From assembly GCA_039818985.1 (NCBI GenBank), contig JBCBSU010000001.1, positions 1,824,367-1,888,366 on the forward strand: 64,000 nt of DNA, given 5' to 3'. Source of the DNA: Pseudomonadota bacterium (GTDB taxonomy: Bacteria > Pseudomonadota > Alphaproteobacteria > Sphingomonadales > Sphingomonadaceae). Every line of letters starts with the position of its first letter. Positions within the stretch are counted from its first letter, which is position 1. The notes under the pieces are model-generated. The model ran no database searches and was not told the origin of the DNA. It saw only the letters and a program-made list of their open reading frames with translations. Both the position numbers and the translations under genes were made by a program. Below, one piece after another: positions 9,286 through 25,290 of the stretch.

Positions 9286-10704
9286 CTACGAGTCCTTGCC
9301 GCTGAGGTTTCCAAGACCGTGACGATGCAGTTTGGAATAGAGGCTTTGACGGCTTAGACCAAGGATTTCCGCGGCTGACGCCCGGTTATCCGAGGTATGC
9401 GCCAGTGCGGCTTCGATGCACATACGCTCGATCAGATCAGTGCTCTCGCGGACAATTTCCTTGAGCGGCTTGCGCCCTACCAGCTCGGTGAGCTGGTCCA
9501 CCGAACGCGGCAATTGTTGCGCGGCGTCGGGAAGGTCACGCTCACGCCGGCCGACACTGCGCACCGAATAGCCGAACAGTGGCTGATCACGCTCGATCAT
9601 GATCGCCGACAGTTCCACCGGTTCCTCGCCGCCATTGAGATCGTTGACCACCGAACCGAAGTTGCGGACGTTCTGATGGTCCTTGAGCTGCTTCTTCAGC
9701 AGGTTGAGATCGACATCGGGACGGCCGATAAAGCGGTTGAGCGATACCCCGAGCAACTGTTCGACCGAGCCGGCCTGCACCAGTTCAACAAAGGCGCGAT
9801 TGGCGACAATAATGTCCTGATTTTCATCGGCAAGGACAAAGGCATCGGGCATTTTCTCGACTGCATCGAGAACATAGCGGTCCGAACGCTTGCTCGGCAC
9901 CTCATGCTGGCCGTCATCGATGTTGATCAGCCAATATTGCCGCCCCGACTGGCGGAATGTCGAGGCCGACAATTTGACGAAACCGGTGCGTCCAATCATG
10001 CGGATGCTCACCGGGTCAACTTTGCCGCTGACCGAGATCGCACCCATATAGGCAATGATATCGTCGCGAAATTCGGTCTCGACCAGATCGAGCAGATTGC
10101 GCTTCTCCAGCGCACCCGGCGCCGCATTGATCAACGCATGGCTGGCGCGGTTGGCCTGCTGGATCTCGTAATTTTCGGTATCGACGATCAGCACCGGATA
10201 GGAGATGTTGTCGAACAGCAGGCGATAGCGCGTCTCGGTCTGGCGCAGGTGCAGATAGTCGCGCTCCATCGACTGCTGGGTTTTGAGCAGCCGTTGCTGC
10301 AGCAGAGCAATCGACCGGATGTCGCGGCCAATGGCAATGTGCCAAGCGCTGCTCGAGGGCTTGAGTATCTTGTAGCTGACCGGAATGTCGTCGCCATCAT
10401 CGACATGATTGACCTGGCGCCACAGCTGGTCTGCGATATTCTCGGTCTGCAGCATCTGGGCGATCTTCGCCTTGCTCTCCTGACTGACCGTATCGGACCA
10501 TTTGCGACCAACCCATTTCTGGGCCAGGCTGTGATCGCGGCTGTTTACCGCGACATCGCGAATAATCTCATTCTCATCGATGGCGAGAATGAAATCGCCG
10601 GCGCAATAGGCCAGTTCGATAACGTCCTGCTTGGTGAATCCGTCGAACATGGCGTCCGGATCGCTGAACGGTATGCGCTGATCGCCTGTGGATTCATAGT
10701 TCAT
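9286..10704 (-). CDS. ppsR: Photosynthesis repressor PpsR/CrtJ
   Basis: Redox- and light-responsive repressor of bch, puc and related promoters under oxygen. It is 472 residues: an N-terminal region and Q-linker (the glutamine-rich LLQQRLLKTQQSMERDY stretch near 145), PAS-type domains (about 25-135, 160-265 and 285-400) and a C-terminal Fis-type helix-turn-helix (RASAAEILGLSRQSLYSKLH, about 440-460). Only two cysteines are present, Cys34 and Cys429. The latter lies next to the HTH like CrtJ Cys420, while no Cys occupies the position of the inter-PAS Cys249. ppaA is directly upstream. Confidence 0.96.
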   Translation of the reverse strand: MNYESTGDQRIPFSDPDAMFDGFTKQDVIELAYCAGDFILAIDENEIIRDVAVNSRDHSLAQKWVGRKWSDTVSQESKAKIAQMLQTENIADQLWRQVNHVDDGDDIPVSYKILKPSSSAWHIAIGRDIRSIALLQQRLLKTQQSMERDYLHLRQTETRYRLLFDNISYPVLIVDTENYEIQQANRASHALINAAPGALEKRNLLDLVETEFRDDIIAYMGAISVSGKVDPVSIRMIGRTGFVKLSASTFRQSGRQYWLINIDDGQHEVPSKRSDRYVLDAVEKMPDAFVLADENQDIIVANRAFVELVQAGSVEQLLGVSLNRFIGRPDVDLNLLKKQLKDHQNVRNFGSVVNDLNGGEEPVELSAIMIERDQPLFGYSVRSVGRRERDLPDAAQQLPRSVDQLTELVGRKPLKEIVRESTDLIERMCIEAALAHTSDNRASAAEILGLSRQSLYSKLHRHGLGNLSGKDS

Positions 10705-10732
10705 CGGACACAGCCAATTCTCGGGGCCTCTG

Positions 10733-11671
10733 TCAGGCCAGCTTCTCGAACATGTCAGATTTGAGCGGCGTCAGCTCATTGGCCAATGCCACAGCGCCCG
10801 GCGCATCGACAGCAGTGCCATCGGCACCGCAAATCTCGACCAGATCTGGCTGTTCGTTTATCACACGCCCTCCCAAAAGGATGCAGATATCAGGGTTGGT
10901 GGAAACTGTCCGGATTGCCTTGATAAGGCTTGAAATTGTCGCGGTAGGGCAATCGACGCTTACGGTCAATCCTATCAGATCATAATGACGATTCGCGAAT
11001 TTGCCGGTCAGTTCCGAACGCGTCGGCTCCATCAGCACATCTGCGTCCCATCCGGCGCGCTGAAAACACTCTGCGACCATCAGCGTGCCGAGGCTGTGCT
11101 GCTCGCCGGGCATGGTGGAAAACAATGCGGAGCGCTGGCCATGGCCTGCGTCCATCGCCGGCGGAATACGCAATGTCATCTCGCGCAGAATTTCCTGCAC
11201 CCGCCAAAGCCCCATGGTGATATCGACGAAATCGGCTCGATCCTCGTCCCAATATTGCCCGAGCCGTCGGGCGCTGGGTGCGAGCAGATCGACATAGATG
11301 GTTTCGATCGAACTACCCGTGGCAAGACAGTGATCGACAAAATCGAGAAGCTTGCGGGCGTCCCCTTCAAGCGCAAGCGCGGTGAAAAAGGATACATCGC
11401 TGCCGGAAATGGTGCGCTTGTCGCTATTGAAAGGCGAGCGAGGCTGCATCATGCTGCCGCCGCCCTGGCCGTCGGCGATCAGCTTCGGAATAACCAGATT
11501 TTCCAGCACCACCGAAAGGTCCTCATCGGCATCGGCTCCGGAGAGCAGGTCCACATGCTGTGCATCACCGTTTTCAGATAATCGATCCTCCGACGATGGG
11601 TTGTGATGCTTCTTGCCAGATCTCCAGCCATCCAGCTTGGAGCGTAAATCTGCGATCCCAAATGATGCCAT
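10733..11671 (-). CDS. ppaA: B12-binding PpsR antirepressor (PpaA/AerR family)
   Basis: A 312-residue protein whose C-terminal half is a cobalamin-binding fold: MPGEQHSLGTLMVAE contains the E-x-H-x-x-G lower-ligand motif (His about residue 202), followed by GLTVS and ILLGGR segments. AerR/PpaA proteins bind hydroxocobalamin in light and modulate PpsR/CrtJ. The gene lies directly before ppsR on the same strand and is divergent from bchF, the standard place for this partner. An AGGAG Shine-Dalgarno precedes the ATG. Confidence 0.92.
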   Translation of the reverse strand: MASFGIADLRSKLDGWRSGKKHHNPSSEDRLSENGDAQHVDLLSGADADEDLSVVLENLVIPKLIADGQGGGSMMQPRSPFNSDKRTISGSDVSFFTALALEGDARKLLDFVDHCLATGSSIETIYVDLLAPSARRLGQYWDEDRADFVDITMGLWRVQEILREMTLRIPPAMDAGHGQRSALFSTMPGEQHSLGTLMVAECFQRAGWDADVLMEPTRSELTGKFANRHYDLIGLTVSVDCPTATISSLIKAIRTVSTNPDICILLGGRVINEQPDLVEICGADGTAVDAPGAVALANELTPLKSDMFEKLA

Positions 11672-11792
11672 GTTTCAGACTCTCCTGCGTCAAGTCTGGT
11701 CGGCGTGCCATACGTCGGCCGCGCGGGCGAATACGCCTCACGTGACTCGCAACCTACTATAAGGTGGGGAAATACGCAATGCGGCGAGGTAA

Positions 11793-11834
11793 AAAGTGTC
11801 AATTTTGCATAACGTCAAAAAAACTTGACACTTT
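11793..11834. promoter_or_regulatory. Overlapping double PpsR-type operator and bchF promoter region
   Basis: AAAGTGTCAA (11793-11802) and TTGACACTTT (11825-11834) are a perfect 10-bp inverted repeat. Read as PpsR sites, 11797-11814 is TGT-N12-ACG and 11813-11830 is CGT-N12-ACA, sharing a central CG within ACGT. TTGACA at 11825-11830 with CCTAAT at 11847-11852 (16-bp spacer) is a plausible bchF promoter. The mirror TTGACA on the other strand could serve ppaA. Confidence 0.7.
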
Positions 11835-11881
11835 GCCGCAAACCTTCCTAATCTCCGTTACCAACAAATGGAGTAGGAAAG

Positions 11882-13782
<1,901 letters not shown>

Positions 13783-13785
13783 GCG

Positions 13786-15370
13786 ATGCAGCTAGCCGTC
13801 TGGACATATGAAGGCCCGCCCCATGTAGGGGCGATGCGCGTCGCCACCGGCATGAAAGGCGTGCACTATCTGCTGCACTCGCCGCAGGGCGACACCTATG
13901 CCGATCTGTTGTTCACCATGATCGAACGGCGCGACCATCGCCCACCCGTCACTTATACCACCTTCCAGGCGCGTGACCTGGGCAAGGATACTTCGCAATT
14001 GTTTCAGGATGCGGCGCTGGACTCGCTCGAACGCTTCAAGCCCGATGCGATGCTGGTCGGTGCTTCCTGCACCGCCGAACTGATCCAGGATGATCCCGCT
14101 GGCCTGATCGAGAAAATGGGCCTGCCCATCCCGGTTATTCCGCTCGAACTGCCCAGCTATCAGCGCAAGGAAAATTGGGGCGCAGCGGAGACCTTCTATC
14201 AAATTGTCCGCTCGCTCGCCGACAAGGAGCGCACGCCCAGCGACCGCGAAGCTACGGGCCGTCGTCCGCTCGCCAATCTTCTCGGCCCGACCGCGCTCGG
14301 TTTCCGTCACCGTGACGATATTGTCGAAGTCACCCGCCTGCTCGATGGCTTGGGCGTCGACGTCAATGTCACCGCACCAATGGGCGCCACCGCTGCCGAT
14401 ATTGCGCGTCTCGGCGAGGCCGATTTCAACATCGTCATGTATCCCGAAATCGGCGAAATGGCGGCAGAGTATCTGAAACGTACTTTCCGCCAGCCCATGG
14501 TCCGCACCGTGCCCATCGGCATTGGCGCGACGCAGGATTTTGTCCGTGAAGTCGCAGAGATAGCCGGGGTAGATCCTGAGCCAATGCTTGAGCGCAACCT
14601 GTCGCGCATGTCCTGGTGGAGCCGCTCGATCGACTCCAACTATCTCACCGGCAAGCGTGTCTTCATCTTTGGCGATGCCACACACGCCGTCGCTGCCGCG
14701 CGCATTGCCAATGACGAGCTGGGCTACAAGGTCTGCGGCCTGGGTTGCTATAATCGCGAATTTGCCCGCGATGTCCGCGCCGCGGCCAAGAAATATGATG
14801 TCGAGCCGCTGATCACCGATGACCATCTGGCGGTGGAAAAAGCCATTGAGGAGGCCCAGCCCGAGCTGATCCTCGGCACCCAGATGGAGCGCCATATCGC
14901 CAAGCGCTTCTCGCTGCCCTGCGCGGTGATTTCGGCGCCGGTGCATGTACAGGATTTCCCGGCCCGCTTCTCGCCTCAAATGGGCTTTGAAGGCGCCAAT
15001 GTCATTTTCGACGATTGGGTGCATCCACTGGTCATGGGTCTGGAAGAGCATCTGCTCACCATGTTCCGCGACGATTTCGAGTTTAGCGACGAGGCCGGCC
15101 CTTCACATCTGGGTGCGGGCCATGGCGCGCCACAGACCCAAGCCGCGCCGCAGCCAGAACCGCCAATGGCCGACACTCTGGGCGATGTCGCAGTCGCCGA
15201 AGCTCCGGCAGCAGTCGGCGAGGCCATATGGACCGATGAGGCCATGAAGGAGCTCAAGAAAATACCCTTCTTCGTGCGTGGAAAGGCACGTCGTAACACC
15301 GAAACCTTCGCCGCAGAGCAAGGGATAACCACAATCGAACTGGACACCCTTTACGACGCGAAGGCGCATT

Positions 15371-15381
<11 letters not shown>
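13786..15381 (+). CDS. bchB: Light-independent protochlorophyllide reductase subunit B
   Basis: NifK-like subunit of the dark-operative protochlorophyllide reductase, 531 residues. It begins [20 protein letters not shown] as in other BchB proteins; Asp36, in GDTYADLL, is the expected Asp cluster ligand. The C-terminal domain ([23 protein letters not shown], from about residue 481) is the helical lid that closes over substrate. A Pro/Gln-rich linker of about 30 residues precedes the lid. The 3' end overlaps bchH by 11 bases. Confidence 0.97.
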
Positions 15382-19895
<4,514 letters not shown>

Positions 19896-19911
19896 TGGAA
19901 GGTATTTGATC

Positions 19912-20607
19912 ATGCCTCAGGGCCTCGCCTCGACCAGCTATCATCAGAGCCGCCGCCGGCTGGAGCAGTATTTCGACCAGACCGCGCGCAAGGCATGGGT
20001 CGATCTGACCTCCGATGCGCCGGTCAGCGGCATCCGTGCCACTGTGCGCGCCGGACGCGACCGGATGCGCAACATTCTGCTCGATACCCTGCCCACCGAC
20101 ATGCACGGCATGCGCCTGCTCGATGCCGGTTGTGGCACCGGGGCGCTGGCCATTGCAGCGGCAGCACGCGGCGCGCATGTCGTCGCGGTCGATGTATCGC
20201 AGGGGCTGATCGATGTGGCGCAGAAGCGCGCGCCCGAAGGCCTGTCGATCGACTGGAAGGTCGGCGATATGCGGCATCGCGATCTCGGCATTTTCGACCA
20301 TGTTATCGCGATGGACTCGCTGATTCATTACAGCCAGAATGATGTGCTGGCGGTGCTGCGGGCATGGTCTGACAGAGCCAATGAAATTGCCTTCACCTTT
20401 GCGCCGGGCACGGCATTGTTGCGCACGATGCACATGGTCGGCAAGGCGTTCCCGCGCAGCGACCGGTCCCCGGCAATCAAGCCATTGTCGGAAGCGCGGC
20501 TGTCCAAGGCGGTCGAAGCGGCCCTGCCCGAATGGCAGATCAATTTCACCGAGCGCGTCTCCAGCGGATTCTACAAATCCGAAGCCATGGGGATGAGCCG
20601 ACGGTGA
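19912..20607 (+). CDS. bchM: Mg-protoporphyrin IX O-methyltransferase
   Basis: SAM-dependent methylation of the ring C propionate of Mg-protoporphyrin IX, the step before AcsF. It is 231 residues. The SAM-binding motif LLDAGCGTGALAIAAA lies at about residues 69-84, followed by VVAVDVS. The start ATG 19912 has a GGAAGG Shine-Dalgarno at proper spacing. The stop overlaps the GTG start of lhaA (GTGA). Confidence 0.95.
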   Translation: MPQGLASTSYHQSRRRLEQYFDQTARKAWVDLTSDAPVSGIRATVRAGRDRMRNILLDTLPTDMHGMRLLDAGCGTGALAIAAAARGAHVVAVDVSQGLIDVAQKRAPEGLSIDWKVGDMRHRDLGIFDHVIAMDSLIHYSQNDVLAVLRAWSDRANEIAFTFAPGTALLRTMHMVGKAFPRSDRSPAIKPLSEARLSKAVEAALPEWQINFTERVSSGFYKSEAMGMSRR

Positions 20608-22040
20608 AGCAGCAGCCCTCTTCGGTCAGCTTTTGGCAGGGCATTGGTATCAGGCTGCTGCCTTTTGCCGATGCCGCCAGTGCCGAGCTGCCGCTGGGGC
20701 GTCTGTTGCGGCTGGCACTGTTCCAGGTCAGTGTCGGCATCGCCGTGGTGCTGCTCAATGGCACGCTGAACCGGGTGCTGATCGTCGAGCTCGGCCTGCC
20801 GACATGGATTATCGCGCTGATGATCGGTATCCCGCTGGTCGTCGCGCCATTTCGCGCACTGATCGGCTATAAATCGGACACCCATCGCTCGCTGCTCGGT
20901 TGGCGCCGGGTGCCCTATATCTGGTTCGGTACGCTGGGCCAATTTGGTGGCTTGGCCATCATGCCCTTTGCCCTGGTCCTCCTTACCCGCGAGGATACCT
21001 TCCTCGCCGGCGTTGCAGGCGCCTGCCTCTCCTTTCTCCTCACCGGGGCCGGCATGCATGTAACCCAGACCGCCGGGCTGGCGCTCGCTACCGATATTGC
21101 CCCTGCCGAAAAGCGCCCGCGTGTCGTCGCCCTGCTCTATCTGATGCTGCTGGTCGGCATGATGATGGCCGCACTCACCATCGGCAACCTGCTCGCCGAT
21201 TTCAGCAACACCCGGCTGGTAGAGGTGATTTCCGGCGCTGCAGTGATCACCGCAGTGCTCAATATCATTGCGCTTTGGAAACAGGAAGCACGCGGAACGG
21301 CACTCAGGAAATCAGATCCACCGGCTCCGGCATTCAGCGAAATCTGGGCAGCGTTCGCTGCGCGTCCCAACACCAAGCGGTTGCTTCTTGCCATTGGTCT
21401 TGGCGCCATGGCCTTTGCCATGCAGGATGCTCTGCTCGAACCCTATGGCGGCGAGATTCTCGGCCTGTCGGTCGGTTCAACCACGGCGCTGACCGGGGCA
21501 TGGGCGCTGGGTGCGCTGATCGCCTTTGTCTATAGCGCCAAGCGGCTCAACGACGGCGCCGATGCACTGCGCCTGGCAGGCGGCGGTGCGGTCGCCGGTG
21601 TGGTGGCCTTTTTGATGACGCTTTTTGCCGCACCTTCGGAATCGGTGCCGCTGCTCTATGCCGGCGCCATCGCCATTGGTTTCGGCACCGGCATGTTCTC
21701 GGTCGGCACTATGATCGCCGCCATGGGCCTTGCTCGCCAGGGCACTTCTGCCGGCCTGGCGCTCGGCGCCTGGGGCGCGGTGCAGGCGAGCGCCGCCGGT
21801 ATCGGTATCGTGCTCGGTGGCCTTATTCGCGATGGCATCGCCTATTATGCGCTGGCCGATGGCCTGGGAGCGACACTGGCAGTCCGCGCCAGCGGCTATG
21901 GTGCCGTCTATTGCATTGAAATTCTTCTATTACTCGTGACGCTCGTCGCTTTGGGGCCGGTGATTGGAATGCCCGACGCCGAAGACGAACGCGCGGATAA
22001 TGCAGGTGAACGCTTTGGCTTGAGCGAATTTCCGACCTGA
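20604..22040 (+). CDS. lhaA: PucC-family LH1 assembly protein LhaA
   Basis: A 478-residue membrane protein of the PucC family with about 12 spans, matching the length of Rhodobacter LhaA (ORF477). It supports assembly of the LH1 ring, probably by delivering bacteriochlorophyll. The family motif ALLEPYGGEILGLSVGSTT is visible. The GTG start at 20604 is chosen because it overlaps the bchM stop and restores family length; the longer upstream frame is out of place. It lies immediately before puhA, the conserved order. Confidence 0.93.
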   Translation: MKQQPSSVSFWQGIGIRLLPFADAASAELPLGRLLRLALFQVSVGIAVVLLNGTLNRVLIVELGLPTWIIALMIGIPLVVAPFRALIGYKSDTHRSLLGWRRVPYIWFGTLGQFGGLAIMPFALVLLTREDTFLAGVAGACLSFLLTGAGMHVTQTAGLALATDIAPAEKRPRVVALLYLMLLVGMMMAALTIGNLLADFSNTRLVEVISGAAVITAVLNIIALWKQEARGTALRKSDPPAPAFSEIWAAFAARPNTKRLLLAIGLGAMAFAMQDALLEPYGGEILGLSVGSTTALTGAWALGALIAFVYSAKRLNDGADALRLAGGGAVAGVVAFLMTLFAAPSESVPLLYAGAIAIGFGTGMFSVGTMIAAMGLARQGTSAGLALGAWGAVQASAAGIGIVLGGLIRDGIAYYALADGLGATLAVRASGYGAVYCIEILLLLVTLVALGPVIGMPDAEDERADNAGERFGLSEFPT

Positions 22041-22069
22041 TCAAAACGGAAATACTGAGGAGAAGAGAG

Positions 22070-22837
22070 ATGGATACTGTTTTTGTTGGCGTCTACGACG
22101 TGGCCTTTGTCGCCCTTATCGCCTTTTTCGGGTTTTTCTTTGGGCTGGTTATGTATCTGCGCCGCGAAGACCGGCGCGAAGGCTATCCGCTCGAGCATGA
22201 ACTCACCGGTCGCAGCGACACCATGGGTGGTCCGCTGCTGCACGATAAACCCAAGACCTTCAAAATGCCGTTCGACCGTCCCGACATGACCACGCCAACT
22301 ATCGGCAAGGAGCGAGTGGATATCCCCGCCAAACGGACCTTTGCCAGCATCGGCGCGCCCTATGCCCCCACCGGCAATCCGCTGGAAGACGGCCTCGGCC
22401 CGGCAGCCTGGGCCGATCGTTCGGACCATCCTGATCTCGACGGTGAGGGTCGCCCCCGCATCGTGCCAATCGATACCGTCCCGCATATCAGCGTGCACCC
22501 TCGTGACCCCGATCCGCGCGGCATGAAGGTGATCGGTGCCGATGGCGAGATTGCCGGCACCATAAGCGATATCTGGGTCGACCGCGCCGAGCATCAGATC
22601 CGCTATCTGGAAATCGATACCGGCAAGAAGAAGGTGCTGGCACCCATGGCGATGTCGCTGGTCAAGGGCCGCTGGGGCGAGGTGATCATCGATGCAATCA
22701 ACGCGGACCAATTTGATGCCGCACCGACACCCAAGAAGCCGGGTGAGATCACCTTCTACGAAGAGGAGCGCGTCGTGGCCTATTTCGGAGGCGGCTATCT
22801 CTACGCCAATGAGGAGCGCCAGGAGTCAAAAGTATGA
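22070..22837 (+). CDS. puhA: Photosynthetic reaction centre H subunit
   Basis: Single-span H subunit that caps the cytoplasmic side of the reaction centre and guides protons to QB. It is 255 residues: one N-terminal helix (about 11-29), the YLRREDRREGYPLE segment after it, and a C-terminal PRC-barrel domain (about 140-240, with GTISDIWVDRAEHQIRYLE). A GGAGAAGAGAG Shine-Dalgarno precedes the ATG. It overlaps puhB by 4 bases. Confidence 0.97.
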   Translation: MDTVFVGVYDVAFVALIAFFGFFFGLVMYLRREDRREGYPLEHELTGRSDTMGGPLLHDKPKTFKMPFDRPDMTTPTIGKERVDIPAKRTFASIGAPYAPTGNPLEDGLGPAAWADRSDHPDLDGEGRPRIVPIDTVPHISVHPRDPDPRGMKVIGADGEIAGTISDIWVDRAEHQIRYLEIDTGKKKVLAPMAMSLVKGRWGEVIIDAINADQFDAAPTPKKPGEITFYEEERVVAYFGGGYLYANEERQESKV

Positions 22838-23451
22838 GCGAATACGACTATGAACCGGTCCCGGGATTGCCCGAAGAACTGCCGGATGATGAGCACATCA
22901 TCTGGCAGGGCACCCCGGACTGGAAGGTGATGGCGAAATCCGCGCTGCACATGCGGCTGGCGGCAGGGTTTGTGATCCTGTTTTCGGCCATCACCGCTGC
23001 GCAGACCAGCATTACCACCGGCATCATCCTGTTGCTGGTCGGTTGCCTCAGCATCGCCTCCTTCGCCGGTTATCTGTTTCTGGTTGAACGCACCACACTC
23101 TACACGCTGACCAACAAGCGGGTTGTGCTGCGCTCCGGCGTTGCCCTTAACTACTGCATCAACCTGCCACTGACATGCATTGAGTCGGCCGATCTCAAGA
23201 CGCTGGGCGATGATTATGGCAGCATCGCGCTGCAAATGGAGGGCGCACCGCGCATCGGTTATTTCATGCTGTGGCCGCATGCCACTTCGCTCAGCATAAT
23301 ACGGCCAAAACCGCTGATCCGGGCCATTCCACAAGCCGCAAATGTGGCCCGGATGCTGTTTGAAGCCACCAGCAAATTGCAGGATATTACTCCCGAAGCC
23401 GCCTCCTCCGGCAAGACGGACAATGTCCCGCTGAAAGGCCTGCCTGCATGA
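22834..23451 (+). CDS. puhB: Photosynthetic complex assembly protein PuhB
   Basis: A 205-residue membrane protein with an N-terminal cytoplasmic stretch (LPEELPDDEHIIWQGTPDW), two or three hydrophobic spans near 45-90 and a bacterial PH-like domain (TLYTLTNKRVVLRSG). PuhB is needed for reaction-centre/LH1 assembly in Rhodobacter capsulatus. Overlaps of 4 bases with puhA and puhC mark tight coupling. Confidence 0.93.
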   Translation: MSEYDYEPVPGLPEELPDDEHIIWQGTPDWKVMAKSALHMRLAAGFVILFSAITAAQTSITTGIILLLVGCLSIASFAGYLFLVERTTLYTLTNKRVVLRSGVALNYCINLPLTCIESADLKTLGDDYGSIALQMEGAPRIGYFMLWPHATSLSIIRPKPLIRAIPQAANVARMLFEATSKLQDITPEAASSGKTDNVPLKGLPA

Positions 23452-23918
23452 GCCATTCGCACGACCATGACACCACTGTTCCGCCCGGCGCGCTTTATGG
23501 CGCCGCGGCGTTGTTACTGTTTGCCATGGCAATGACCGGTGCGGTCACCAGCGGGTTCCTGCCCAAATCGGGCAGCCCGGAATTGTCGCGCGCCGAGGTG
23601 GCACCGCAGGAAACGCGCAATCTGTATTTCACCGATACGGCCGAAGGCGGCGTCACGGTCAGCGATGCCGATACCGGTGAGACCGTATCGGAAATCGGCT
23701 ATGGCGAAGGCGGCTTTATGCGCGCCAGCCTGCGCCGCCTTATCAAAACACGCCGGGAACGCGGTATCGGTGCCGAACCGCCCTTCACCCTGATCCGCTG
23801 GGAAAATGGCGCCCTGTCGCTTGAAGATCCCAGCACCGGCGAAACGGTCGAAATCTATGGCTTCGGCCCCGACCATACCGCCATGTTTGCCGCCATGCTC
23901 AAAGGAGCCGATAGCTGA
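23448..23918 (+). CDS. puhC: Photosynthetic complex assembly protein PuhC
   Basis: A 156-residue protein with one N-terminal membrane anchor (about 13-36) and a periplasmic domain ending in the family-type FTLIRWENGALSLEDPSTGE and FGPDHTAMFAAML segments. In Rhodobacter PuhC assists LH1-reaction-centre organisation. It is located between puhB and the small conserved ORF, as in other clusters. Confidence 0.92.
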   Translation: MSHSHDHDTTVPPGALYGAAALLLFAMAMTGAVTSGFLPKSGSPELSRAEVAPQETRNLYFTDTAEGGVTVSDADTGETVSEIGYGEGGFMRASLRRLIKTRRERGIGAEPPFTLIRWENGALSLEDPSTGETVEIYGFGPDHTAMFAAMLKGADS

Positions 23919-24211
23919 TGTCTCTTCTCACCTCGGAAAAATTCGATACCGGTTGCCGTATCGAGATCGAGCAAAGCCCTGACCATTTCCACGCCCATGT
24001 CAGGCTCGATGGCGATATTCCCATCTATCCCGGCGACAAGGTCAGAGTTCATGGCGCTCCAGTCACCGTGGCCTTCGGCGAGAAAATCGCGTTCGAGCGT
24101 CAGGCAACGGTGGAACGCGCCGGTCCGCTAAAACGACTATGGACCAAAATTGCCGGCCATTTCGAGATGGCCGAACTCTATGAAGTCAGTTTCAATCCAG
24201 GGAGGCTGTGA
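23918..24211 (+). CDS. Conserved small photosynthesis-cluster protein between puhC and acsF
   Basis: A soluble-looking 97-residue protein rich in beta-strand pattern ([22 protein letters not shown]) with a basic middle and the ending [13 protein letters not shown] protein of this size at this position is conserved in many photosynthesis clusters, including Rhodobacter, but has no assigned function. One-base overlaps with puhC and with acsF (TGATG) show it belongs to the operon. Confidence 0.85.
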   Translation: MSLLTSEKFDTGCRIEIEQSPDHFHAHVRLDGDIPIYPGDKVRVHGAPVTVAFGEKIAFERQATVERAGPLKRLWTKIAGHFEMAELYEVSFNPGRL

Positions 24212-25290
24212 TGAACGCACCGACGAAAAAACTCGAACCCGCCCTCCATGGTTCACCCGATACCATGGCCATAGCGCAGCAGGATACGGTGCTGGCACCG
24301 CGCTTCTACACCACGGATTTCGATGCGATGGACAGGATCGACGTCTCCCCGGTGCGCGACGAATGGGAAGCGCTGATGGAGGAGATGGAAGACGACCGTA
24401 ACAAGAAACATTTCCGCAAGACGGATGCCTTTGACGGCGTTATCGAGCAGCTTGAGCCCGGGTTGCAAAAGGAATTCATCGATTTCCTTGCCAGCTCGCT
24501 GACTTCCGAATTTTCGGGCTGCATACTCTATGCAGAGATTGCTCGCCGCACCAAGAACAAGGACGTCAAGCGGCTGATGAAGCTGCTGGCGCGCGATGAA
24601 AGCCGTCATGCCGGATTTATCAACGAGACGCTGAAAGGCGCTGGCATCGGTGTGGATTTGAGCTTTCTGACCAAGACCAAGAAATACACCTATTTCCGGC
24701 CGAAATTCATCTTCTACGCGGTCTATCTGTCAGAGAAGATCGGTTATGCGCGCTATATCACCATCTTCCGGCATCTGGCACGCAATCCGGACAACAAATT
24801 CCACCCGATTTTCGACTGGTTCGAGGACTGGTGCAATGACGAGTTCCGCCATGGCGAGGCTTTTGCCATGCTGCTGCGCTCAGACCCCAAGCTGCTAAAG
24901 GGCCATAACAAGCTGTGGATCCGCTTCTTCCTGCTGTCGGTCTACGCCACCATGTATGTCCGCGATCACAATCGCCCGGTCTTCCATGAGGCACTGGGCG
25001 TTGATCCGGCAGATTATGGCTATGAGGTGTTCGACATCTGCACCAAGATTTCCGAACAGGTTTTCCCGGTGAAGCTGGACACCAATGATCCGCGCTTCCG
25101 CAAGGCGATGGAGGACCTGCGCATCGCCTCCAATGGCATAGAGGATGCCAAGGCGCGCGGCGGCATCTCCGGCAAGCTGGGTCAGGCAAAGCATATCGCC
25201 AAGGCCGGCATGGCTTTTGCCCGCATGTATTTCATGAAGCCCAAAGCCAATGAACTGCCGCAATCGATCAGGCTTTACCCTGCATGGTGA
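24211..25290 (+). CDS. acsF: Aerobic Mg-protoporphyrin IX monomethyl ester cyclase
   Basis: Di-iron oxygenase that forms the fifth ring of bacteriochlorophyll using O2. It is 359 residues. Di-iron ligands are visible in [21 protein letters not shown] and the second [11 protein letters not shown] motif. Only this oxygen-dependent enzyme, not BchE, is present here, which fits an obligate aerobe. ATG 24211 has a GGAGG Shine-Dalgarno five bases away and is preferred over the GTG at 24208. Confidence 0.97.
   Translation: MNAPTKKLEPALHGSPDTMAIAQQDTVLAPRFYTTDFDAMDRIDVSPVRDEWEALMEEMEDDRNKKHFRKTDAFDGVIEQLEPGLQKEFIDFLASSLTSEFSGCILYAEIARRTKNKDVKRLMKLLARDESRHAGFINETLKGAGIGVDLSFLTKTKKYTYFRPKFIFYAVYLSEKIGYARYITIFRHLARNPDNKFHPIFDWFEDWCNDEFRHGEAFAMLLRSDPKLLKGHNKLWIRFFLLSVYATMYVRDHNRPVFHEALGVDPADYGYEVFDICTKISEQVFPVKLDTNDPRFRKAMEDLRIASNGIEDAKARGGISGKLGQAKHIAKAGMAFARMYFMKPKANELPQSIRLYPAW

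Noticed and set aside
9397-10764. 455-codon plus-strand frame opposite ppsR
   Set aside because: ppsR is clearly the real gene, with PAS domains and HTH. The antisense frame has no recognisable domain.
13792-15051. 419-codon minus-strand frame opposite bchB
   Set aside because: Antisense shadow of bchB with low-complexity His/Gly/Arg-rich composition and no ribosome site.
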